Positions 35,633 to 42,884 of a DNA stretch of 64,000 bases are shown here, piece after piece. Source of the stretch: Pseudomonas viridiflava (lineage in GTDB: Bacteria; Pseudomonadota; Gammaproteobacteria; Pseudomonadales; Pseudomonadaceae). The first letter of the stretch is position 1; the number at the start of each line of letters is the position of its first letter. The translations under genes and the position numbers were made by a program. The notes below the pieces were generated by a model, which was not told where the DNA came from, searched no databases, and saw nothing but the letters and a program-made list of their open reading frames with translations. Where the stretch lies: the NCBI RefSeq assembly GCF_900580675.1, contig NZ_UTBG01000255.1:62001-126000 (forward strand), in the 5' to 3' direction.

Positions 35633-36583
35633 ATGGCCAGCTTTCAAGGTTTGCCCAGTCTTATCAGTGCTTCCGTCGGCAGTCCCGGCAAGGCCCGCAA
35701 TGTGCCTGCCGATGTTCAATACATTCAACGTCTGTTTAATCTGATCGCGGCAGGATCCGGCCCCGCTTTAGTGGAGGACGGAAAATGCGGCCCGCTGTTG
35801 CTTCGGCGCATCAACGACTATCAATTGAATCGTCTCAAGGTCGCCAACCCTGATGGGGTGATTGACCCGGCAGGGCGGACGTTCAACAGCTTGGTTGAAG
35901 ACGCGCGCAAGGCAGATCCGGGTGCCCAGCCGCCCATCCAGCCTGAACCGGGCAAACAGCAGCTGCTCACTCAGCCCACCTGCGACGGTGGCGTGACCCT
36001 GACCGAGGCGGATTTCCAGAGCGCCGCCACTCAATTGGGCAACGGTATTTCAGTCAATATCATCAAGGCTTTCGCCACCGTGGAATCCGGTGGGCGTTCC
36101 GGTTTCGGTGCGGCCAAGTTGCCGATGATCGCGTATGAGGGGCACATCTTCCGCAAATACACCCAGCAACAGTACGACAAGGCCTACCCGTTGCTTTCAT
36201 ACCCCTATACGGTCAAGGCCGGCCCGCAATGGCGCGCCAATAACAAGGACCAGGCCAAGGCCTGGGAGACGCTCGCCGCTGCCTACAAACTCGACCCGGC
36301 CGCCGCGTTGATGTCGGTGTCCTGGGGCATGTTCCAGATCATGGGCTTCAATTACGCCGCCTGCGGTTATGGCACGGTATCCGCGTTTGCCGCCGCGATG
36401 AAGATCAATGCCGGCCAGCAACTGAAGGCGTTCACCGGTTTTTGCCGCAAGAACCCGGCGTTGGTCAAAGCCATGAAGAATAAGGACTATGTTGGTATGG
36501 CCTCGAATTACAACGGCAAGGACTACGGCGACTATGACCGCCGCATTCAAAAAGCCTATGAGGCGCTTGAACGCAAAAAATAG
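35633..36583 (+). CDS. Muramidase (DUF3380/PF11860-like) with N-terminal peptidoglycan-binding-like domain
   Basis: A 316-residue protein without a signal peptide. Residues about 1-85 resemble a peptidoglycan-binding domain (ADVQYIQRLFNL, DGKCGPLL, PDGVIDPAGRTFNSL). Residues about 115-316 form an N-acetylmuramidase domain with the probable catalytic Glu in FATVESGG, YEGHIF, GMFQIMGFN and the ending YNGKDYGDYDRRIQKAYEAL. ATG at 35633 is supported by AGGGA eight bases upstream and by alignment with the next gene. A cytoplasmic wall-degrading enzyme needs an export route; similar architectures are used by type VI effectors and phage-like lysis systems, neither of which is visible here. Confidence 0.82.
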   Translation: MASFQGLPSLISASVGSPGKARNVPADVQYIQRLFNLIAAGSGPALVEDGKCGPLLLRRINDYQLNRLKVANPDGVIDPAGRTFNSLVEDARKADPGAQPPIQPEPGKQQLLTQPTCDGGVTLTEADFQSAATQLGNGISVNIIKAFATVESGGRSGFGAAKLPMIAYEGHIFRKYTQQQYDKAYPLLSYPYTVKAGPQWRANNKDQAKAWETLAAAYKLDPAAALMSVSWGMFQIMGFNYAACGYGTVSAFAAAMKINAGQQLKAFTGFCRKNPALVKAMKNKDYVGMASNYNGKDYGDYDRRIQKAYEALERKK

Positions 36584-36739
36584 CAGGCGGTGATGCCTGC
36601 CTCACAACGTTCAAGACGGCTGCTGGACAACCCAAAATCATCTTGTTAGTTTGCGCCGGCCACTTGTTTCAAGTTGTGACAAGTGGGTTGTGCTGATATT
36701 GAAGTGCTATCACTTCTTTAACTAACAAGGATGTCTTTG

Positions 36740-37786
36740 ATGAAAAGCCTGCAAGGGTTGCCCCGTCTTATCAGTGCTTCGGTGGGCGCGCCCGGTAAAG
36801 CGCGTAACTTGCCCGCGGATGTTCAGTGCATCCAGTATTTATTCAATCTGATAATTCCCAAGATGGGCTTCCCGCTGACCGAAAACGGCAAGTGCGATGG
36901 CCAGTTGGTGCAGTGCATCAGCCAGTATCAGTTCCGTCATCTGAAGTACGCGCACCCGGATGGCGTGATCGATCCCACAGGTCGCACCTTTAACAGCCTG
37001 ATCGAAGAGGCGGTGAAAGTGCCGGTGAAGGCCTTCCCGGCGATGCGCATTCCAACCTTCCTGAATGCGTTCGGTAACAACCAGGGCGATGCGGTGCAGG
37101 CCACGGTCAACGTCTACCTGGAGCGCATGCGCGCGATGGTCGAGGCCGAGCGGCGCAACCGGCAATTGATGCTGCAGTCCACCTGCGACGGCGGCATGAC
37201 CCTGACCGATACCGATTTCCAGAACGCCGCCACGCAGTTGGGCAACGGGATTTCGGTGAACATCATCAAGGCCTTCGCCACGGTGGAGTCCGGCGGACGC
37301 TCCGGTTTCGGGCCGGCCAAGCTGCCGGTGATCGCCTTTGAGGGGCACTGGTTTCGTAAATACACCAAGCGCATCTACGACCAGGCGCACCCGCTGCTGT
37401 CATACGTTTACGTGAAAAAGGCCGGGCCGCAATGGCAGGTCAACAACAAGGACCAGGTCAAGGCCTGGGAAACCATGGCCACGGCCTTCGCACTGGACCA
37501 GGAAGCAGCTTTGAAGTCGGCGTCCTGGGGCATGTTTCAGATGATGGGCTTCAACTTCGCATCCTGCGGTTACAAGTCGGTGTTTGAATTCACCGCAGCC
37601 TTGAAGATTAATGCCGGCAATCAACTCAAGGCCTTCGTCAGTTTCTGCAGTCAGAGCCCTTCGTTGATCAAGGCCATGAAGGAGAAAGACTATGTCGCCA
37701 TGGCGCGCAACTATAACGGCAAGGATTACGGCGACTATGACCGCCGTATCAAAAAGGCCTACGAAGCACTTGAAGGGAAAAAATAA
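36740..37786 (+). CDS. Second muramidase, tandem paralogue
   Basis: A 348-residue paralogue of the preceding gene. Both halves align closely: PRLISASVGAPGKARNLPAD at the N-terminus and GNGISVNIIKAFATVESGGR in the catalytic domain are nearly the same. It has an extra linker of about 35 residues after the binding-like domain. There is no signal peptide. ATG at 36740 follows AAGG with 9 bases; ATG at 36731 is possible. Its stop is one base before a signal-peptide-bearing gene, which suggests a toxin-immunity type pair. Confidence 0.82.
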   Translation: MKSLQGLPRLISASVGAPGKARNLPADVQCIQYLFNLIIPKMGFPLTENGKCDGQLVQCISQYQFRHLKYAHPDGVIDPTGRTFNSLIEEAVKVPVKAFPAMRIPTFLNAFGNNQGDAVQATVNVYLERMRAMVEAERRNRQLMLQSTCDGGMTLTDTDFQNAATQLGNGISVNIIKAFATVESGGRSGFGPAKLPVIAFEGHWFRKYTKRIYDQAHPLLSYVYVKKAGPQWQVNNKDQVKAWETMATAFALDQEAALKSASWGMFQMMGFNFASCGYKSVFEFTAALKINAGNQLKAFVSFCSQSPSLIKAMKEKDYVAMARNYNGKDYGDYDRRIKKAYEALEGKK

Positions 37787-37787
37787 G

Positions 37788-38378
37788 ATGATCCGTTTTC
37801 TAGCGGTTGGCGTGTTGTCGTGGTGTGCTGTGGCGCCTGTGTTTGCCAGCGCTGATGCGCTGCATTCGGGCAAGTACGAACAGTTGATGCTGGCGGTGAC
37901 GCCTGAGCATCAAGTCGAAGGGTTCTACGCCGAAGAGCTGGGTGAGGGCGTCACGCGCAGCTGCGCGTTTTACCTGAAAGGCAAGCCCGAAGCGCTGACC
38001 ACCTGGCTTGACGATGCCTACCCCGGCAGCCTGGCGCCTTCGTCCGACGGCGTGACCCTGACCGTGGAGCAAGCCCGTCAGCACCCCGGTTGCATGAGCG
38101 TGTTGATGCCGGAGATTGCCACCGGCCTGGACCTGTCCCGGACCGCCAGCAAAGATTGGATCGGCCTGGTGACGGTGTCCGCCGACAAGGCTTACCTGCT
38201 GAACACGCCGGGCGCCGATGCGGCCAAGCGTCCGTATATCGTCAAAGACGATGTGGTGGGGGTGCTGGCCTTCAAGGATGGCTGGGCCCAGGTCGAGTTC
38301 ACCAACGCCAAGGACCATTCGTTCATTGGCTGGATCAGCCAGGACCAATACAGCCGTCTGTCCGCGCCCCAGCCCTGA
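37788..38378 (+). CDS. Periplasmic protein coupled to muramidase, candidate immunity protein
   Basis: A 196-residue protein with a signal peptide (MIRFLAVGVLSWCAVAPVFA). The mature part has two Cys residues (RSCAF and PGCMS) that could form a disulfide and a C-terminal SH3-like stretch (VVGVLAFKDGWAQVEF ... GWISQDQYSRL). It starts one base after the muramidase stop, so the two are co-translated. A periplasmic partner of a leaderless muramidase is what an immunity protein would look like. No known immunity family was recognised. Confidence 0.7.
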   Translation: MIRFLAVGVLSWCAVAPVFASADALHSGKYEQLMLAVTPEHQVEGFYAEELGEGVTRSCAFYLKGKPEALTTWLDDAYPGSLAPSSDGVTLTVEQARQHPGCMSVLMPEIATGLDLSRTASKDWIGLVTVSADKAYLLNTPGADAAKRPYIVKDDVVGVLAFKDGWAQVEFTNAKDHSFIGWISQDQYSRLSAPQP

Positions 38379-38467
38379 TCGGCAAAACCTGCCGTTGCGC
38401 CAAGCCGGCCGTGTTTCCAGCGGCCGGCTCAGGTAGCATGCGCCTCCCGTAGACATGGAGGTCCCAC

Positions 38468-39085
38468 ATGCGTCTTTCCCCCCTCGCGCTGTTATCCGTG
38501 CTGGTGCTGTGTTTGCCCGGCTGCGTGATGATCCCTTACGAAAGCCCCGAAGCCCGGGCCAAAATCGAACACGACCTGAACGTCGCCCCGGCCGATATCA
38601 TCGGCATCACCGAGACCAACTGGTGCCCCTACACCTATGGGATTGCGGAGATCTGTCATGCCACCCAGGGTTTGGGTGTGTTGACCAAAAAGGGCTTTAT
38701 TCTCAGCGTCTATGAGAACAAGACCTACATTCCGGTCAGAACCCTACGCGTTGATGAGGTGATGTGCGCCAAGGTGACGGAGGGGCGCGACAAGCCCGAA
38801 ATCTTCTACGTGTTTACCAAGGATGATGCCTTCATGCTGGCCCCGATCACGCCGGGTGGCCGAATGAATATGCCGATGAAGCTGAAGATCTTCGATTACT
38901 TGCTGGGTAATCGGCAGAAGGTGTTCACCGGTGTAGAGGGCTCGTTTGTGAAGATGACGGGTAATCGGGTTGTGCGCTATGTCACCACGCCTGGCTTCCA
39001 GCCGGGGATGGCGAGCGTGGATGAGTTTGCGATCGTCAACCCATGCCCCGGTGCGGAGCAGGCAGCGCCTGCTGCGCAGAAATGA
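38468..39085 (+). CDS. Hypothetical lipoprotein
   Basis: A 205-residue protein with lipobox LPGC (Cys about 18) after a good hydrophobic signal. The mature part has several Cys residues (WCPYT, EICHA, VMCAKV, NPCPG) and no recognised domain. It follows the candidate immunity gene on the same strand with a 89-base gap. Possible second protective protein of the muramidase block; function unknown. Confidence 0.68.
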   Translation: MRLSPLALLSVLVLCLPGCVMIPYESPEARAKIEHDLNVAPADIIGITETNWCPYTYGIAEICHATQGLGVLTKKGFILSVYENKTYIPVRTLRVDEVMCAKVTEGRDKPEIFYVFTKDDAFMLAPITPGGRMNMPMKLKIFDYLLGNRQKVFTGVEGSFVKMTGNRVVRYVTTPGFQPGMASVDEFAIVNPCPGAEQAAPAAQK

Positions 39086-39087
39086 TT

Positions 39088-39123
39088 ACGCCGCAACGTG
39101 TTAGCACGTTGCGACGTTTTTTT
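39088..39123 (+). terminator. Intrinsic terminator after lipoprotein gene
   Basis: CGCAACGTG / CACGTTGCG with loop TTAG is extended by ACG / CGT across a C-A mismatch and followed by seven T. It ends the plus-strand muramidase-lipoprotein block. Confidence 0.88.
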
Positions 39124-39137
39124 GGCCCGGCGCTTAT

Positions 39138-39204
39138 GTCCGAGCTCTTGTGTCCGAGCTCTTAAGTCCGAGCTCTTAAGTCCGAGCTCTTAAGTCCGAG
39201 CTTA
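39138..39204. repeat. 14-bp tandem repeat, nearly five copies
   Basis: The unit GTCCGAGCTCTTAA begins at 39138, 39152, 39166, 39180 and 39194. The first copy ends in GT instead of AA, and the last is partial and runs into the stop codon of the DUF2167 gene. Each unit holds the palindrome GAGCTC. Copy number probably varies between strains. Confidence 0.92.
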
Positions 39205-40116
39205 GCCCTTATTGCGGTTGAACAGCTTGCGGATCACCGCGAACAGCGCCACTACGCCGACCACCAGGAACTTCTTCGCGGCCAGCAGGAAGATTCCGAT
39301 CTTGGCGAACAACCCGGCTTTGGCCGCAATCCCGCCAGCCACCAGGGCGGCCAGGCCATAAGTGGCGAGCTTGTCGGTTTTCGGGTTGAAGTCGGTGTAC
39401 AGGTTGCCCTCGGTGAAGTTGGTGAAAGCCAGGACCTTGGGCAACTCCTGCTTGATGGTGGGCAGGTCGGCCATGGCGGCGACGGCGTTGAGTTCCAGCA
39501 CGCCTTCACGGCCGAGCACGCGGATGCTGTAGTTGAGGGTGGTCTGGTCGGCGTCGTCGGCTTTCAGTTCACGCGCCCAGTACATCTTGTGGGTGGTGTC
39601 GTCGTAGCGCGGCGGTTCGGCCCAGCCCAGCAAGTGCAGGCCGGCGTAGCCTTGTTTCTGGCGTTCCTTGTTCTCGGCTTCGTCTTCTTCCTGCATTTGC
39701 TTGAGCAAGTCGGCGTAGTCGATTTTGGCGGCATCCTCGTCGGAAATATGCCCGTCATTCTTGTAGCTGACGATCACACCCCAGCCGCGCTCCGACAGCG
39801 GGCTGACGGCCTTTGGCACGATCATGCCCAAGGTCTTCAAGCCTGGCGGGTTGCCCCAGCCGTCGGTCAGCAAGCGTTCGGTATCGGCAGGGTCGAGGTA
39901 GTAGAACTCGTCGTTGAGCTTGAGGGTGGCGATGCCGCTGGGCAGCGTGACCGTGCCAGTCTTTTGCTTGAGTGAGGCCAAGAAGTGCTCGGCCGTTTCA
40001 GCGGGAGCACTGGCTTCGACGGGCGCGGGCTCGGGTGCGGGTTTGGCGGCGGCAAAAGCGTGGGTGGCAGGCAGGCTCAGGGCGGCCGCCGCCAGTAACA
40101 GGCGGAAGTAATTCAT
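39202..40116 (-). CDS. DUF2167 family membrane protein
   Basis: A 304-residue protein with a signal peptide (MNYFRLLLAAAALSLPATHAFA), a Pro/Ala-rich stretch, a periplasmic DUF2167 domain (about 45-235, with the motif RGWGVIVSYKNDGHISDEDAAKIDYADLL in outline) and two C-terminal hydrophobic segments (about 255-295) before a basic tail NRNKG. The family is widespread in proteobacteria and of unknown function. The 14-bp tandem repeat abuts its stop codon. Confidence 0.85.
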   Translation of the reverse strand: MNYFRLLLAAAALSLPATHAFAAAKPAPEPAPVEASAPAETAEHFLASLKQKTGTVTLPSGIATLKLNDEFYYLDPADTERLLTDGWGNPPGLKTLGMIVPKAVSPLSERGWGVIVSYKNDGHISDEDAAKIDYADLLKQMQEEDEAENKERQKQGYAGLHLLGWAEPPRYDDTTHKMYWARELKADDADQTTLNYSIRVLGREGVLELNAVAAMADLPTIKQELPKVLAFTNFTEGNLYTDFNPKTDKLATYGLAALVAGGIAAKAGLFAKIGIFLLAAKKFLVVGVVALFAVIRKLFNRNKG

Positions 40117-40176
40117 GGTAGTCCCTTACATTTTGAATTAATTTCGCGGCAGGATACCTGAAATGGATTTGACAGG

Positions 40177-41040
40177 TTAGCCAAAAGTCTCGCGCAACAA
40201 CCCGGCAAACGCATCCCGTGCCAGGTGGCGCTGGGTGTACTTGTGCCAGAACAGCAGGTTGTCCACCGCCTGCAATTCGTCAAACCGATACGACGCCAGC
40301 TGATTGGCCTGCTCATAGCGCGCCAGAATGCCCTCCGGCGCCAACGCCACGCCAATCCCCGCGCTGACGCAACCGATGATCGTGCCCCAACTGGCATAGC
40401 TGGCGATGCTCGGCTTGAAGTCATGGGGCTTGACCCAGTTTTCCAACGCGGCGCGATACGGGCAGCCGGTTGGCCACACCAGCAGCGTGCGGCCGGCCAG
40501 GTCCTCGGCGCCGTGGATGGGCGCACTGGAAGCACTGGCGATCAGCACCAGGCGTTCGCTGTAGACCACGCTGTGTTCAAGCTTTGCGCGTTTGTTGCCG
40601 GAGGCCACCAACGCGACGTCCAGGCGATGGTGTTGCAGGTCATCGAGCAACTGGCCCCAGGCGCCGGTGACCAGTTCCAGGCTGACGTCGGGGTAGCGCC
40701 GGTGATATTCCGCCAGCAGCGGCGGCAGGCGGCCGCTGGCACTCGACTCCACCGCGCCGATGCGCAGGGTGCCACGGGGAATCGCGTTGGCGTCCACCGC
40801 GCGTTTGGATTCATCCACCAGCGCCAGAATGCGCTCGCAATAGTCGAGGAAGATCTCACCGGCAGCACTGATCGCCAGCCCGCGCCCGGCGCGAATGAAC
40901 AATGGTGTGCCCAATTCGCCTTCCAACTGCTTGATGCGCGTGGTGATGTTGGACGGCACGCAGTGCAGTTGTAGGGCGGCCTGGGCCACGCTGCCGGTTT
41001 GCGCCACGGCTCGCACCATTTTCAGTTGGGCCAGTTCCAT
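40177..41040 (-). CDS. LysR family transcriptional regulator
   Basis: A 287-residue regulator. The N-terminal winged helix (about 1-60, AQTGSVAQAALQLHCVPSNI and LFIRAGRG) is followed by the periplasmic-binding-like effector domain (about 88-285). It is divergent from the EamA transporter gene with 102 bases between, which is the classic arrangement for a LysR regulator and its target. Confidence 0.9.
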   Translation of the reverse strand: MELAQLKMVRAVAQTGSVAQAALQLHCVPSNITTRIKQLEGELGTPLFIRAGRGLAISAAGEIFLDYCERILALVDESKRAVDANAIPRGTLRIGAVESSASGRLPPLLAEYHRRYPDVSLELVTGAWGQLLDDLQHHRLDVALVASGNKRAKLEHSVVYSERLVLIASASSAPIHGAEDLAGRTLLVWPTGCPYRAALENWVKPHDFKPSIASYASWGTIIGCVSAGIGVALAPEGILARYEQANQLASYRFDELQAVDNLLFWHKYTQRHLARDAFAGLLRETFG

Positions 41041-41142
41041 TGCTCAGTTCCAGTGATTTCAGATGTCAGAAACGGTTAATTGTCCTGCGTATCGCCGGGG
41101 CCAATGCTGACGGCATTCCTTCTCAGTTTCCGGACGCCGTTG

Positions 41143-42042
41143 ATGAATGCCCCTACACCCTTAAAGCTTACGCTAGTCATTGCCAGCGTCATCCTCTGTT
41201 GGGCCTATTCGCCGATTGGTGTGCATATGGGGCTGCACAGCTACAGCCCTGGCCATCTGGCGTTGCTGCGGTTCTTGATCGCGTCGGTATTGATGGGCGC
41301 TGTGGCGCTGGTGTTGGGCATTGGTCGGCCACGCCTGCGCGATATGCCGTGGTTGCTGGTGCTGGGGTTCTTCGGGGTATTCCTGCACCACACCTGCCTC
41401 AATTATGGGCAGCAATGGGTGACGGCGGCGGCGTCCAGCGTGTTGGCGCAGTCGGCGCCGCTGTTCAGTGTGTTGATTGCGTTTTTCTGCTTGAAAGAGC
41501 GGGTCAGCCTGTGGCGCTGGAGCTGCGTTTTGCTGGGGTTGCTCGGCGTGCTGGTGGTGATCTGGGGCGATCAGGGCGTGGGCGATATCGACCCGCGTGG
41601 TTTGCTGATCCTGCTGGCGGCGGTGTCCTGGAGTGTGTATTTCGCCCTCCAGAAACACTATGCCCACCGCTACAGCCCGCTGACCATGGCGTGCTACATG
41701 GTGTGGGCGGGCACCCTGATGCTCTGTGTGAACCTGCCGGGCCTGCCCGCCGCCGTGGCGCGCGCGCCGTTGCCGGAGAACCTGGCGGTGCTGGTGCTCG
41801 GGATTTTCCCCAGTGCGCTGGCGTACCTGGCCTGGGGGTATGTGCTCAAGCATGTCGACGTCAGCCGTGCGTCGGTGGCGATGTACCTGATCCCGCCGGT
41901 CGCCATGCTGATGGCCGCGACCCTGCTGGGCGAGCACATTGCCGTGCAGGTGATGCTGGGCGCGGTGATCGTGCTGGCCAGCGTCGCGGCTATCAGTCTG
42001 GAGGGTCGCTGGGTGCGTTTTCTCCGGTATACAGTTGGATGA
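41143..42042 (+). CDS. EamA/DMT family transporter
   Basis: A 299-residue inner-membrane protein with ten predicted membrane segments arranged as two EamA repeats (about 10-140 and 152-285). Typical stretches are QWVTAAASSVLAQSAPLFSVLIAFF in outline and AYLAWGYVLKHVD. It probably exports a metabolite or amino acid. ATG at 41143 is preferred; the frame is open further upstream. Its last 50 bases overlap the convergent solute-binding gene. Confidence 0.88.
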   Translation: MNAPTPLKLTLVIASVILCWAYSPIGVHMGLHSYSPGHLALLRFLIASVLMGAVALVLGIGRPRLRDMPWLLVLGFFGVFLHHTCLNYGQQWVTAAASSVLAQSAPLFSVLIAFFCLKERVSLWRWSCVLLGLLGVLVVIWGDQGVGDIDPRGLLILLAAVSWSVYFALQKHYAHRYSPLTMACYMVWAGTLMLCVNLPGLPAAVARAPLPENLAVLVLGIFPSALAYLAWGYVLKHVDVSRASVAMYLIPPVAMLMAATLLGEHIAVQVMLGAVIVLASVAAISLEGRWVRFLRYTVG

Positions 42043-42751
42043 TGTCGTCGATCTCGCCGGACATTTTCATACGCAGCAGGGTGCGCAAGATCCGTTGCAC
42101 CGGCACATTCGGGTCATTGCGCACGGTGCAGCCGAGGCGCTGTTCATCAATCACCGCGACCTTATGCAGCTTTTTGCCGACCGGCATGCGCTGGTTGAAG
42201 CGATCGAGTATCCATTCGGTGCTCACGGCAAACTTGAAGCGCCCGGCCACCAGCTTATGCAGGACCTGTTCTTCGCTGCGCGCGTCATCGCGGGTGAGCT
42301 GGCCGCTGGCGAACAGCGGGTCGAGGCGGTTGTAGCGATAGTTGAGCACCGTGCCGATCGACTGTGGCGCCAGCGCGCTCACCTCTACCGGCTGTGCCGG
42401 AACTTGGGTGCTGACCAGCAGGTTGCGCTGCACCATCAGCGGTATGCTCCAGGTGTAATCGCCGGACATGTTCTCAAACCAGGCCTGGGTGACATAACAG
42501 CGCACGTCGATCTCGCCGTGCTCCATCGCCGCCGAGATGCGCGCCCGGGCCAACACATGAAACTGCGCCGGGCGGCCGACCTGGGTGGCCAGGCTCAACA
42601 TCAGGTCATACAAAATACCCTGGGTCGGCCGGCCGTCCTCGAGTTGCACCATGGGCATCGCCCAGCTGTCGGAAACCGAGAAGCGCAACGGTGCGGGCGC
42701 CGCCAGGCTGGCTGTGGTGATCATCCATAGAGCGCCCAGGACTACGCGCAT
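41993..42751 (-). CDS. Periplasmic amino-acid-type solute-binding protein (SBP family 3)
   Basis: A 252-residue protein with a signal peptide (MRVVLGALWMITTASLAA) and a family 3 solute-binding fold: RFSVSDSWAMPMVQLEDGRPTQGILYDL in outline, a central hinge and a C-terminal LLRMKMSGEIDDIIQLYTG. No permease or ATPase gene is near, so it may be a stand-alone sensor-like SBP. The 3' 50 bases overlap the end of the EamA gene on the opposite strand. ATG at 42751. Confidence 0.82.
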   Translation of the reverse strand: MRVVLGALWMITTASLAAPAPLRFSVSDSWAMPMVQLEDGRPTQGILYDLMLSLATQVGRPAQFHVLARARISAAMEHGEIDVRCYVTQAWFENMSGDYTWSIPLMVQRNLLVSTQVPAQPVEVSALAPQSIGTVLNYRYNRLDPLFASGQLTRDDARSEEQVLHKLVAGRFKFAVSTEWILDRFNQRMPVGKKLHKVAVIDEQRLGCTVRNDPNVPVQRILRTLLRMKMSGEIDDIIQLYTGENAPSDPPD

Positions 42752-42884
42752 ACACTCTCCGGGTTCAGGCCTTTTTGGGGCCAATCAGCAGAGCTTAGTC
42801 AGATTAGGCGAGCGTGCCGGATGCAATTTCCCCCTTGCTCCGCTAGCATTACCGGCTTCCGCTTCCCAGTTGCGACGGTTTTCG

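Noticed and set aside
39138..39204. 14-bp repeats considered as an attachment site or iteron origin
   Set aside because: They lie between ordinary convergent genes with no integrase or replication gene near. Slippage of a short repeat explains them better.
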